DNA from: Amycolatopsis roodepoortensis | GTDB lineage: Bacteria; Actinomycetota; Actinomycetes; Mycobacteriales; Pseudonocardiaceae | Length of the DNA stretch: 64,000 nt | Assembly (NCBI RefSeq): GCF_014873915.1 | Contig: NZ_JADBEJ010000004.1 | Span: 620,001-684,000, forward strand | Direction: 5' to 3' | Shown here: positions 47,461 through 56,214 of the stretch, piece after piece | Layout: each line of letters starts with the position of its first letter | How positions within the stretch are numbered: the stretch's first letter is position 1 | Notes under the pieces: model-generated | Told to the model about the DNA's origin: nothing | What the model saw: the letters and a program-made list of their open reading frames with translations, nothing else | Databases searched by the model: none | Position numbers and translations under genes: made by a program

Positions 47461-47820
47461 TTAGAGGTCCGGCAGCGGATCTTCAGGTCTTGCCCGCATG
47501 ATCTCGGCATCGGCGGCGTGCACGACCGCGATGTACTCGTCGTCGATCTCGTAGTCGATGCCCTCGAACTTGAACCACGGAACGGTCGAGGTGTCGACCG
47601 GTCCGATCCGGTGGTTCCGCAGTGTCGTCGAGACGACCCGTTTCGGGGTCTTCCGGCTCAGGTACCCGGTCGTGAGGATCGTGATCGTCTTACGGGTCAC
47701 CGCGAAGAACACGCTGGGATTGGTACTGCCGAGGATGTCGGCAGGGAACACGTAGTGGATCTCGTCGTCCGGATCGAGAAGCTCTTTGATCCGCTTCCTG
47801 ACCCCCGAGGAAACCGGCAT
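47461..47820 (-). CDS. Hypothetical protein, 119 aa (bacterial PH-like)
   Basis: Beta-strand-rich small protein: EIHYVFPADIL, SVFFAVTRKTITILTTGYL, RVVSTTLRNHRIGPVD, WFKFEGIDYEIDDEYIAVV, then a helix. The strand order and the basic strand 3 resemble bacterial PH domains, but this is an inference from pattern. Possibly cotranscribed with the DUF1963-like gene. Confidence 0.75.
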   Translation of the reverse strand: MPVSSGVRKRIKELLDPDDEIHYVFPADILGSTNPSVFFAVTRKTITILTTGYLSRKTPKRVVSTTLRNHRIGPVDTSTVPWFKFEGIDYEIDDEYIAVVHAADAEIMRARPEDPLPDL

Positions 47821-47829
47821 GGCACCAAG

Positions 47830-49605
47830 TTACCGGGCCGAGTAGTCCTTGAAGCCCTTTCCGGTCTTCCGGCCGAGCCGTCCGGCGGTCACGAGGTGTT
47901 CCAGCAGCGGCGCGGGCGCGAAGCCCTCTTCGCGGAACTCGTTGTACAGGGTCCTCTGGATCGCCAGCGAGACGTCCAGCCCGACGACGTCGAGCAGTTC
48001 GAACGGGCCCATCGGCAGCCCGCAGCCCACCTTCATCGCGGTGTCGATGTCGTCGGCCTCCGCGTAGTGCGCTTCGAGCATCTTCACCGCGTCGTTCAGG
48101 TACGGGAACAGCAGCGCGTTGACGATGAAGCCCGCCCGATCGCCGCAGTGCACGGGGTGCTTGCCCACCGCCGCGCAGACGGCGTCGACGGTCGCGATCA
48201 CGTCGGGCGCGGTGGCGATGGTCGAGACGACCTCGACGAGTTTCATCACCGGCGCCGGATTGAAGAAGTGCACGCCGACCACGTCCGAAGGCCGCGAGGT
48301 GGCGGCAGCGCATTCGATGACCGGCAGGGACGACGTCGTCGTCGCCAGCACCGCGCCCGGCTTCACGACGTCGTCGAGCGCGGCGAAGACCGCCTGCTTG
48401 ACGGCCAGGTCTTCGGCCACGGCCTCGACGACGAGGTCGACGTCGGCCAGTTCCTCGAACTCCACCGCCGGCGAGATCCGGCCGAGCGCGGCGGCGGCGT
48501 CCTCCTCGGACAGTTTGCCCTTGACGACGGCCTTGTCCAGAGACTTCTTCACCCGCGCGACCGACGCCGCGGCCTTCTCCGCACTCCGCGCCCGCAGGAT
48601 GACCTCGTAACCGCGTTTCGCGAACACCTCGACGATGCCCGTCGCCATGGTCCCGGTCCCGACGACGCCGACCTTGCGCACCTCACGCGGCGGGACAGTG
48701 TCCACAGTGGACTTCGTGACCGCGTCGGTCACCGTCGGCGAGTCGGGTTCGTCGTAGGTGTAGAAACCCCGGCCCGTCTTCCGGCCGAGCAACCCGGCGG
48801 TGATCATCTGCTTCAGCAGCGGGGCCGGCGCGTGCAGCCGGTTGCGCGACTGGTGGTACATCGTGTCGAGGATCTCGTACGCGGTGTCCAGCCCGATGAG
48901 GTCGAGCAAAGCCAAGGGCCCCATGGGATATCCGCAGCCGAACCGCATCGCCGCGTCGAGGTCCTCGCGCGTGGCGTAGCGCTGCTCGTACATCCGCACG
49001 GCGTGGTTGAGGTACCCGAAGAGCAGGGCGTTGGCGATGAACCCGGCGCGGTCGCCGATCACCACCGGGGTCTTGCCGAGGCGTTCGGCGAACGCGACGA
49101 CATCGGCGACCACCTCGGGTTCGGTGACGACGGTGCGGACGATCTCGACCAGCTTGAGGATCGGCGCCGGGTTGAAGAAGTGCATCCCGACGACCTTGCC
49201 CGGTCGCGCGGTGTGCACGCCGATCTCGGTGATCGACAGCGACGAGGTGTTCGAGACGAAGATCGTGTCCGGGCCGGTGATCTTGTCCAGCTGGGCGAAC
49301 ACGTCGGATTTCGCTTCGAGGTTCTCCGGGATCGCCTCGATCACCAGGTCCACATCGGACAGTTCGGCCAGCGACGTGGTGTACCGGATCCGGTCGAGCA
49401 GCGCGCTCCGGCCGCCGGCGTCGAGTTTGCCGCCGGTCACCGCCCGTTCGGTCGAATGCTCCAGATGACCCCGGCCGCGGTGGACGCCGTCGTCGTCGAT
49501 CTCCACCGCGACCACGGACACGCCGCTCCGCGCGAGCACCTCGGCGATCCCGGCGCCCATGGTGCCGAGACCGATGACTCCCACACTCGAGATTTCCCGC
49601 GCCAC
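47830..49605 (-). CDS. Tandem-duplicated 3-hydroxyacyl-CoA dehydrogenase
   Basis: NAD-dependent oxidation of 3-hydroxyacyl-CoA (FadB2/3-hydroxybutyryl-CoA dehydrogenase family). The 591-aa protein has two complete copies: NAD motifs GLGTMG (12-17) and GTGTMA (316-321), catalytic His in HFFNPAP at 142 and 446, and GRKTGRGFYTY / GRKTGKGFKDY ends. A single-domain enzyme is about 285 aa, so this is a head-to-tail fusion without a hydratase domain. GTG at 49605 chosen for GGAGG six bases upstream. Confidence 0.92.
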   Translation of the reverse strand: MAREISSVGVIGLGTMGAGIAEVLARSGVSVVAVEIDDDGVHRGRGHLEHSTERAVTGGKLDAGGRSALLDRIRYTTSLAELSDVDLVIEAIPENLEAKSDVFAQLDKITGPDTIFVSNTSSLSITEIGVHTARPGKVVGMHFFNPAPILKLVEIVRTVVTEPEVVADVVAFAERLGKTPVVIGDRAGFIANALLFGYLNHAVRMYEQRYATREDLDAAMRFGCGYPMGPLALLDLIGLDTAYEILDTMYHQSRNRLHAPAPLLKQMITAGLLGRKTGRGFYTYDEPDSPTVTDAVTKSTVDTVPPREVRKVGVVGTGTMATGIVEVFAKRGYEVILRARSAEKAAASVARVKKSLDKAVVKGKLSEEDAAAALGRISPAVEFEELADVDLVVEAVAEDLAVKQAVFAALDDVVKPGAVLATTTSSLPVIECAAATSRPSDVVGVHFFNPAPVMKLVEVVSTIATAPDVIATVDAVCAAVGKHPVHCGDRAGFIVNALLFPYLNDAVKMLEAHYAEADDIDTAMKVGCGLPMGPFELLDVVGLDVSLAIQRTLYNEFREEGFAPAPLLEHLVTAGRLGRKTGKGFKDYSAR

Positions 49606-49744
49606 AACCGGCCTCCGGAGGTTACTCGCTGGTAGTTTCTCCGATCGTGCCATGCCGGGGCGCGGAAAGCAGCGGCTGTCACCCTCAGAATCGAGTAAGT
49701 GTCACTCGCGGACGAGGACCGACGGACGCTTTTCCATCAAGCGT

Positions 49745-49791
49745 GTGAAGGCCCCCTTCCCTCGGCTCAGCCGAGGGAAGGGGGCCTTCAC
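49745..49791. repeat. Long hairpin, family B copy 2
   Basis: Perfect 21-bp stem GTGAAGGCCCCCTTCCCTCGG with loop CTCAG. It lies between the dehydrogenase start region and the end of dhaM, both on the minus strand, and is the likely transcription end for dhaKLM. Confidence 0.88.
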
Positions 49792-49808
49792 GCGCTAAAA
49801 GCCTCGGC

Positions 49809-50483
49809 TCACTCGCCGAAGTTCTGGTCGACCAGGTCCTTGACCTTGGCGAGGGCTTCCTCGGCCTGCGCACCCTTCGCGCGGACCTCGATCCGGTCGC
49901 CCTGACGCGCACCGAGCGCCATCAGCGCGAGCACGCTGTTCGCGTCCGCGGTCTCGTCGCCGAGCCGCACGGTGACCTGCGCGTCCAGCCCCGCGATGCT
50001 CCGGACCAGTACCGCGGCGGGCCGCGCGTGCAGCCCGACGTCGTTCCGCAGCGTGAGTTCGACACTGCTCTCGCCGTCCTGCGCGCCATCGTCGAACGTC
50101 AGGTCCGGCGGCGCGCCCGCCGACGCGGCCGCTTCGGCGACGGCCTTCCGGTCCGCCCCGCCCTGTGCCGCGACGGCGGCGGCGATCGCGCCTTCGACCA
50201 GCGGCGCGTCCACGACGACCGCGGCCGACGGGTCGGCGAGCGATTCGACGGCCAGTTCCGCGGTCATCTGCGCGCTGCCGAGGTCGTAGAGCAGCACGAC
50301 GCCCGCGCCCGAATCGGCCCGCTGGGTCGCGGCGACGACCTCGTCGTAGTCCGTCCCGATCCCGCCGTCGGCCAGGCCGCCCGCCGCCGCGATGGTGACG
50401 TCCGGCGCCATCTGCGCGGCGAGTTCCGCGAGCCCTTCGGCGAGTTTGGCGCTGTGGGAGACGAGCACGATTCCGACGCTCAC
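49809..50483 (-). CDS. dhaM: PEP-dependent dihydroxyacetone kinase, phosphotransferase subunit DhaM (with HPr domain)
   Basis: Phosphoryl carrier that passes phosphate from the PTS to DhaL-ADP. The 224-aa protein has an EIIA-mannose-type domain (1-125; His10 in VSHSAKLAEG) fused to an HPr domain (140-224; His152 in GLHARPA). The E. coli protein also carries an EI-like domain, absent here, so an external enzyme I must phosphorylate the HPr part. Coupled to dhaL by a four-base overlap. Confidence 0.93.
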   Translation of the reverse strand: MSVGIVLVSHSAKLAEGLAELAAQMAPDVTIAAAGGLADGGIGTDYDEVVAATQRADSGAGVVLLYDLGSAQMTAELAVESLADPSAAVVVDAPLVEGAIAAAVAAQGGADRKAVAEAAASAGAPPDLTFDDGAQDGESSVELTLRNDVGLHARPAAVLVRSIAGLDAQVTVRLGDETADANSVLALMALGARQGDRIEVRAKGAQAEEALAKVKDLVDQNFGE

Positions 50484-51103
50484 TTGGCGGCCTCCGCGAA
50501 GGCGCGAAGCAGCAATGCCGTCGAACGGGCACCGGGATCCATATGCCCGACCGCCCGCTCGCCGAGATACGAAGCCCGGCCCTTGCGCGGCACGAGCTCC
50601 ACAGTGGACTCGGCGCCCTTGTCCGCGGCGTCCGCCGCCGCGGTCAGGATCTCCGCGATGCCGGAGCCGGAGGCTTCCTCGGCGGCGGAGACGGCGGGGA
50701 TCAGGGCGTCGACCATGGTCGCGTCTCCCCCGACGGCCTTGCCGCGCGCCTGCACTCCTTCGAGTGCCGCGCGCAGGGCCTCGACGAGCAGCGGACCGTC
50801 CACTTCGGCCGCGTCGCCCAGCTTGACCGACGCGCGCAGGAACGCCGTGCCGTACAACGGACCCGCCGCGCCGCCGACCTTCGAGATCAGCGTCGTGGCG
50901 GCGAGCTTCGCGACCGCGGCGGGGGTTTCCGGCGTAGCGGTGTCCAAAGCGGACACGATGGCGCCGAACCCCCGGTCCATGTTCTCGCCGTGGTCGGCGT
51001 CGCCGATCGCGCGGTCGAGGTCGACCAGTTCGGCTCGGTGCTCGGCGATCACGGCGGCCGCCGCCCGCAAGGCGGCGGCGAACGTCTCGGCGGTGCAGGC
51101 CAT
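50480..51103 (-). CDS. dhaL: Dihydroxyacetone kinase subunit DhaL (ADP-binding)
   Basis: Nucleotide-binding subunit of 207 aa. The Mg-ADP-binding aspartates are in LDRAIGDADHGENM; GGAAGPLYGTAF and DATMVDALIPA are also family-typical. With DhaM it forms a PTS-coupled rather than ATP-coupled kinase. Overlaps dhaK by three bases (ATGA) and dhaM downstream. Confidence 0.95.
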   Translation of the reverse strand: MACTAETFAAALRAAAAVIAEHRAELVDLDRAIGDADHGENMDRGFGAIVSALDTATPETPAAVAKLAATTLISKVGGAAGPLYGTAFLRASVKLGDAAEVDGPLLVEALRAALEGVQARGKAVGGDATMVDALIPAVSAAEEASGSGIAEILTAAADAADKGAESTVELVPRKGRASYLGERAVGHMDPGARSTALLLRAFAEAAK

Positions 51104-52104
51104 CAGACTCCCCACCTCAGGGCCGGGGTGTTCACCGGCGCGTCCCACAACTCGGTCAGCTCGTCGTCCAGTTTCAGCAACGTCAGGCTCATCCCCTGCA
51201 TCTCGAGGCTGGTGATGTACGGCCCCACCAGCCGCCGTTCGACCACGATGCCACGCTCGGCCAGCAGCCGCTCGGCGATCCCGTGTGCCAGGTACAGCTC
51301 GACCAGCGGGGTCCCGCCCATCGAGTTCGTGAACAGCAGGACCTTGTCGCCCTCGGCGAAGGGCAGGTCCGTGACCACCGCGTCCACCATGCGCGCGACG
51401 AGCTCGTCGGCCGTCACCACCGCGGTCCGCTCGATACCGGGCTCGCCGTGGATGCCGATGCCGAACTCGATCTCGTCGTCGGCGAGGTCGAAACTCGGCT
51501 CGCCCGCGTGCGGCACGGTCGGCGCGGTGAGCGCGACGCCGATCGACCGGACCTGGCCGATCACCTTGCGCGCCAAGGCCTCCACCGCGTCGAGCGTGTC
51601 GCCCCGTTCGGCCGCGGCACCGGTGACCTTCTCCAGGAGCACCGTGCCGCCGACCCCGCGACGGCCGGCGGTGTAGGTGGAGTCCTTGACCGCGACGTCG
51701 TCGTCGATCACGACGCTGCGCACGTCCAGCCCTTCGGCGGCGGCGAGTTCCGCGGCGGTCTCGAAGTTGAGGACGTCGCCGGTGTAGTTCTTCACGATCA
51801 GCAACGCGCCCGCGTCGCCGGTGGTGGCCTTGACCGCGGCCTCCACGGCGTCCGGCGTCGGTGAGGTGAACACCGCGCCCGGGACGGCGGCCGCGAGCAT
51901 GCCCTGCCCGACGAAGCCACCGTGCAGCGGTTCGTGCCCGGAGCCGCCGCCGGAGATCACCGCGACCTTGCCCGCCACGGGCGCGTCCACGCGCACCACG
52001 AGCGCCGGGTCGTCCTCCACGCGCAGGACGTCCGCGTGCGCCGCGGCGAGCCCGCGCAGGGATTCCGCGACCACCGTCTTCGGGTCGTTGATGATCTTCT
52101 TCAA
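51103..52104 (-). CDS. dhaK: Dihydroxyacetone kinase subunit DhaK
   Basis: Substrate-binding subunit, 333 aa, which binds dihydroxyacetone covalently through His219 in GIGIHGEPG. GGGSGHEPLHGGFVG and NYTGDVLNFE are classical. The start is TTG at 52104, with GGAGG six bases upstream. First gene of dhaKLM; product is dihydroxyacetone phosphate. Confidence 0.95.
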   Translation of the reverse strand: MKKIINDPKTVVAESLRGLAAAHADVLRVEDDPALVVRVDAPVAGKVAVISGGGSGHEPLHGGFVGQGMLAAAVPGAVFTSPTPDAVEAAVKATTGDAGALLIVKNYTGDVLNFETAAELAAAEGLDVRSVVIDDDVAVKDSTYTAGRRGVGGTVLLEKVTGAAAERGDTLDAVEALARKVIGQVRSIGVALTAPTVPHAGEPSFDLADDEIEFGIGIHGEPGIERTAVVTADELVARMVDAVVTDLPFAEGDKVLLFTNSMGGTPLVELYLAHGIAERLLAERGIVVERRLVGPYITSLEMQGMSLTLLKLDDELTELWDAPVNTPALRWGV

Positions 52105-52173
52105 GGGTGGCCTCCGGCACGTCGGCGGGTGGGGTGTCCCCTTCCTACCTCGCGCGGCCGGATGCCGCCAGCG

Positions 52174-53178
52174 TCAGGGCTTCGGGAGCTTGGAGATCAC
52201 CGATTTGGCGATCTTCGACGCCTTACCGCACGACGCCGCTTCGTCCTTCTTCTCGTCGTAATTCTTGTAGGTCACGCTGACGATTTCGACCTCGTCGTCG
52301 GCCCAAGGCTTGTGCTGCCACTCGAGCTTGCACTCGGCGTCGCTGCCGCTGCCGATCTTCTGGTACACGGAGACGCCGTCGATGTCGACCTTCTTGTTCC
52401 CGTCGCGTTCCGCCGGCGGAAGGCCGCGGCGGAAGTTGATCGAGATCCTCGGGTTGGAGCCCGGCGTCCAGTCGCAGGAGTGGAAGGTGGTCAGCGAGCT
52501 CGCGCCATGCGGCACCACCTCGTTGAGGACGGCGGTGTCGGCGGCGGTGCACGGGTCGACCGCGGTGAGCGTGCCCGCGACGGCCGGGTATTTCGCCGGT
52601 GACGCGTGCAGGCTCTTCACGGCCTTCGCGGCCACCGCACGGCCTGTCGCGCACGCGTCGCCACCGTCGTAGGTGACCGAGAAGCTGATCCCGCGCTCGG
52701 GCTTGCGCAACGTCATGATGCCGACGTCGCAGCTCTTCCCGTCCTTGTCCTTACGCTCGATCTGCGGCAATCCCTCGACAGCCGAAACGGTGACGCCGTT
52801 GCTCGATGAGTAGGTCGACGCGCCGATTTCGACCCTGACCGTGAGCTCCTTGCCACCGGCGTCCACGGCCTTCGCCCGGCAGGTGCCGAACGAACTGAGG
52901 TTCGCCGTCGGCTCCTCCGGAGTGCCGAGGCCGCTCATGACCTCCCTGCTCACCAGCCCGCACGGGTCGATCGTGCGCAGCACCGCCGGGGTGACCGCGG
53001 GATCGTTGATGTCCCCGTCGGGCGCCCCGCCGGAGCCACCTTCGGCGGCGACGGTGGTCCGGGCGAAGTTGGACTTGCCGAGATTCTGACCGCAGGCCGA
53101 CACCGCGCCGAGCGCGGCCACCAGGGCCAGCACGGACGCGATCCGGCGACGTCGAGCGTTGAACAGCACGAAGTGCAC
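52174..53178 (-). CDS. Lipoprotein with two DUF3558-like repeats
   Basis: Secreted lipoprotein of 334 aa: Arg-rich start, hydrophobic segment and lipobox AVSAC at about residue 29, then Gly. Two repeats each begin with a DPC motif (TIDPCGLVS and AVDPCTAAD) and have a second Cys about 30 residues on (SFGTC, FHSC), the DUF3558 pattern. The same tandem arrangement forms the ectodomain of the kinase at 29059-30807. Ligand unknown. GTG at 53178 with GAGGAG upstream. Confidence 0.85.
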   Translation of the reverse strand: MHFVLFNARRRRIASVLALVAALGAVSACGQNLGKSNFARTTVAAEGGSGGAPDGDINDPAVTPAVLRTIDPCGLVSREVMSGLGTPEEPTANLSSFGTCRAKAVDAGGKELTVRVEIGASTYSSSNGVTVSAVEGLPQIERKDKDGKSCDVGIMTLRKPERGISFSVTYDGGDACATGRAVAAKAVKSLHASPAKYPAVAGTLTAVDPCTAADTAVLNEVVPHGASSLTTFHSCDWTPGSNPRISINFRRGLPPAERDGNKKVDIDGVSVYQKIGSGSDAECKLEWQHKPWADDEVEIVSVTYKNYDEKKDEAASCGKASKIAKSVISKLPKP

Positions 53179-53216
53179 GGTAGCCGGAGCTCCTCGCCGG
53201 TGTCCGGACAACCCGG

Positions 53217-53480
53217 CTATTCGCCCGCCTCACCCTCGGTGCTCGGCGGCACCACGATGGGACGCAGCTTCGCCCACAGCACGAACAGCGCCGCGAACAC
53301 CAGCATGCCGACGCCCGCCCACAGGTTGATGTTGACGTCGGCGGCCTTGGTCAGCTCCTCGTCGGTGGTGAACCACAGGCCCATGATCGTGAGCACCAGC
53401 CCGTAGCCGCCGATGAGCAGCGCGATGATCAGCCGGATGTCGAAGACGCCGGCCTTCTTGGGAGCTTGCGACGCAGCCAT
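53217..53480 (-). CDS. Small membrane partner of the SSS symporter, 87 aa
   Basis: Two transmembrane helices (LIIALLIGGYGLVLTIMGLWF and INLWAGVGMLVFAALFVLWA) with a short acidic loop between, and a hydrophilic C-terminus. It starts 11 bases after the symporter stop with AGGAGG upstream, so is cotranscribed. Similar small proteins accompany SSS transporters in actinobacteria, much as DUF485 proteins accompany acetate permease. Confidence 0.85.
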   Translation of the reverse strand: MAASQAPKKAGVFDIRLIIALLIGGYGLVLTIMGLWFTTDEELTKAADVNINLWAGVGMLVFAALFVLWAKLRPIVVPPSTEGEAGE

Positions 53481-53490
53481 CTCCGGCCTC

Positions 53491-55236
53491 CTAGAAGATG
53501 ATGTTGAGCACGATGGTCAGGATCAGCACGATGCCCGCGAGCAGCCCCGGCTTGCGGTACCAGCCCGCGTCGTCGCCGGTCTCGTCGTGCTTCAGCGACT
53601 CCTTCGGGGTGAGGGAGTACACGAGGCCGACCAGCTGGGCCTCCGGCTTCGGCGCGGTGGCGAGCGAGACCCCGACGCTGACCGCGATGTCGACGACGAA
53701 CGCGGTACCGGCGGCCACGAAGCTGATGCCCTGCCCGGTGAGCCCGAGGACCCCGGCCTGCGACAGCAGCCACACGGTGATCGCGGAGGCCGTACCGGAC
53801 ACCAGGCCGACCCAGCCCGCCGTCGGCGTCATCCGCTTCCAGAACATGCCGAGGATGAAGGTGGCGAACAGCGGCGCGTTGAAGAAGGAGAACAGGTCCT
53901 GCAGGTAGGTCAGGATGTTCCCGGAGTTCGACGCGATGAACGCGGTGCCGATCGCGAGCACGGTGCCGATCGCCGTGACCAGGCGGCCGAGCCGCAGGTA
54001 GTAGCCGTCCGACTCGTTCTTCTTCACGTACGACTGCCAGATGTCGTAGGTGAACACGGTGTTGAACGAGCTCAGGTTCGCGGCCATGCCCGCCATGAAC
54101 GAGGCGAGCAGACCGGCGAGCGCGACGCCGAGCATGCCGTTGGGCAGCAGGTCGCGCATCAGCAGGAGGATCGCGTTGTTCGCGGTCACGCCGCTGGGCG
54201 CTTCGCCCCCATCGAGCAGGATCTGCTTGTCCTGGACGTACTCGGAGACGGTGACCGCGGCGATCATGCCGGGGATGATCACGATGAACGGGACCAGCAT
54301 CTTCGGGAAGGCGCCGATGATCGGCGTCCGCCGCGCGGCCGACATGCTCTTCGACGCCATCGCGCGCTGGACCTCGACGAAGTTCGTGGTCCAGTAACCG
54401 AAGGACAGCACGAAACCGAGACCGAAGACGAGACCGAGGACCGACAGGAAGCTGTTGCCGAAGCCGGTGAGGTTGTCACCCGGCCACGAGTGCAGCTGCG
54501 CCTCGCCGCCGGGGCTCGCGGTGACCTTGTCGACCAGGCCCTGCCAGCCGCCGACCTTCACCAGGCCGACGATGGTCAGCGGCAGCAGCGCCGCGACGAT
54601 CACGAAGAACTGCAGGACCTCGTTGTAGATCGCGGCGGAGAGGCCGCCGAGCGCGGTGTAGGAGAGCACGACCGCGGCCGCGACGATGATCGACACCCAC
54701 AGCGGCCAGCCGAGCAGGAGGTTCACCACGCTGGCGAGCAGGAACAGGTTCGCGCCCGCGATGAGGATCTGCGCGCTCGCGAAGCTGATGCCGTTGACCA
54801 GGTGCGCGGGTTTGCCGAACCGGCGGAGCATGAACTCCGGGACACTGCGGACCTTCGAGCCGTAGTAGAACGGCATCATCACGATGCCGAGGAATAGCAT
54901 CGCCGGGATCGCGCCGATCCAGAAGTAGTGGACGGTCGGCAGGCCGTAGAGCACGCCGTTGGCCGACATGCCCATGATCTCGACCGCGCCGAGGTTCGCC
55001 GAGATGAAGGCGAGACCGGTGACCCAGGCCGGCAGCGAACGGCCGGAGAGGAAGAAGTCGAGGCTGCTCGAGACCGACCTTCGCGCCATGTACCCGATGC
55101 CGAGCACCAGCGCGAAATAGAAGGCGAGCAGGACGTAGTCGATCGGACTTGCGTCGAGCCGCAGGTTCGCATCGGCCAGCACGTGCAACCGACTCACCTC
55201 CACAGTGAAAATGTCCACGAGAAACGCCTGGATCAC
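53491..55236 (-). CDS. Sodium:solute symporter (SSS family)
   Basis: Sodium-coupled importer of 581 aa, about 14 hydrophobic helices. SSS signatures: YMARRSVSSSLDFFLSGRSLPAWVTGLAF and ISANLGAVEIMGMS in helix 1-2, ALGGLSAAIYNEVLQFFVI, GYWTTNFVEVQRAM, and GMAANLSSFNTVFTYDIW. The subfamily resembles sugar/polyol symporters (SGLT-like), but the substrate is open. GTG at 55236 is the outermost start; a TTG at 55188 follows a GGAGG by eight bases and may be the true one. Separate from dhaKLM by the lipoprotein gene. Confidence 0.9.
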   Translation of the reverse strand: MIQAFLVDIFTVEVSRLHVLADANLRLDASPIDYVLLAFYFALVLGIGYMARRSVSSSLDFFLSGRSLPAWVTGLAFISANLGAVEIMGMSANGVLYGLPTVHYFWIGAIPAMLFLGIVMMPFYYGSKVRSVPEFMLRRFGKPAHLVNGISFASAQILIAGANLFLLASVVNLLLGWPLWVSIIVAAAVVLSYTALGGLSAAIYNEVLQFFVIVAALLPLTIVGLVKVGGWQGLVDKVTASPGGEAQLHSWPGDNLTGFGNSFLSVLGLVFGLGFVLSFGYWTTNFVEVQRAMASKSMSAARRTPIIGAFPKMLVPFIVIIPGMIAAVTVSEYVQDKQILLDGGEAPSGVTANNAILLLMRDLLPNGMLGVALAGLLASFMAGMAANLSSFNTVFTYDIWQSYVKKNESDGYYLRLGRLVTAIGTVLAIGTAFIASNSGNILTYLQDLFSFFNAPLFATFILGMFWKRMTPTAGWVGLVSGTASAITVWLLSQAGVLGLTGQGISFVAAGTAFVVDIAVSVGVSLATAPKPEAQLVGLVYSLTPKESLKHDETGDDAGWYRKPGLLAGIVLILTIVLNIIF

Positions 55237-55352
55237 GTCAATCGCGGACCATACTGCATGGATTCAGGAACGGCAGTGCGGGTGGTCGGTGACCGCCCTG
55301 TTGTGTCTGTTTCGGGACAGTTCCTGACAATTCTTGTCCGGTCACCGGGTCG

Positions 55353-56147
55353 TCAAGACGACGGCGGCAGGCGGATCGCTTCGATTTCGGCGTCGTCCAG
55401 CAGCGCTTCGATCAGGGCGGGCGGACCGGCGACCTTGGTTCCCCACAGGTCGTAATCGGTGCACAGGCACCAGGATCGATCTTCGGCCCAGAGATTGGAC
55501 GGGCTGAAATCCGCCTCGGAATGGTCGTACAGGATCTCGGCGTCACCGAGGCGCCCGGCCCGCACGTGAAGGTTGTCGAAGTCTTCGGCGCCCAGGGTCA
55601 GCGGGTTGTAGTAGGCGAAGCAGGGAGTATCCGGGCCCGCTGGACTGAATTCGACGAGGACGCCGATCAGCCGCGTCCAGGTCTCGCGGTCCAGGCTCCC
55701 TTCGGTCGGCGGGATGATCCCGAGCGGCCAGCTGCCGTCCTTCCTGACCGAAGGGAAGCATCGGAAGCACGGCATCGTCCCCGACGGGACGACCGGATCG
55801 CCGGTGCGGCGGGCGAGCTCCGCCCAGCGCAGCCGCCGCCATCCGGGACCGGGATGCCCGGCGCGGCCGATTCCCCCTCCGGTGGTCACACTCACGGCAT
55901 CGAGATCGAGGCCGCCGATGATCTGCGGCTCGATGCTCCCCTCGGCCACCAGGGCCTGGCGATGCTCGTGGTACGACGTTTCGGACGGCCCCTGCTCGTG
56001 CTCGTACATCGCGTTGAGCACCCAGACGGCGTCCGGCATCGGCGGCGGCATGAACCCGGTCAAGCCGTCGCCGCACATCTCGAGCAACCAGTCGGTGGTG
56101 CCGGACGGCGCGAGTGGCCATGTTCTCGACAGCGGTTCTCTTGGCAC
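55353..56147 (-). CDS. Hypothetical protein, 264 aa
   Basis: No family recognised. Cytoplasmic-looking protein rich in Pro, Asp and Trp, with the stretches DWLLEMCGDGLTGFMPPPMPD, AVWVLNAMYEHEQGPSE, FSPSNLWAEDRSWCLCTDYDLWGTKV and PALIEALLDD. The CLCTDYDLWGTKVAG segment with Cys pair is reminiscent of Imm/SMI1-type immunity folds, a guess only. GTG start at 56147. A strong terminator lies just upstream, so it has its own promoter. Confidence 0.7.
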   Translation of the reverse strand: MPREPLSRTWPLAPSGTTDWLLEMCGDGLTGFMPPPMPDAVWVLNAMYEHEQGPSETSYHEHRQALVAEGSIEPQIIGGLDLDAVSVTTGGGIGRAGHPGPGWRRLRWAELARRTGDPVVPSGTMPCFRCFPSVRKDGSWPLGIIPPTEGSLDRETWTRLIGVLVEFSPAGPDTPCFAYYNPLTLGAEDFDNLHVRAGRLGDAEILYDHSEADFSPSNLWAEDRSWCLCTDYDLWGTKVAGPPALIEALLDDAEIEAIRLPPSS

Positions 56148-56164
56148 TCCGTCATGATCGCGGA

Positions 56165-56196
56165 AAAGGGCCGCTCCGGCGACGGAGCGGCCCTTT
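56165..56196 (-). terminator. Terminator after the papain-like gene
   Basis: Stem of 14 bp AAAGGGCCGCTCCG with loop GCGA; on the minus strand it is followed by TTCC. It starts 19 bases after the stop of the papain-like gene. Confidence 0.75.
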
Positions 56197-56214
56197 CCCG
56201 TGACCGGCGGGGGT

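Noticed and set aside
49699..49905. Small plus-strand frame across the hairpin at 49745-49791
   Set aside because: It encodes only hairpin sequence and antisense of dhaM.
53413..54897. 494-codon plus-strand frame over the symporter
   Set aside because: Extremely Arg/Asp/Glu/Gln-rich composition typical of antisense translation of a membrane protein.
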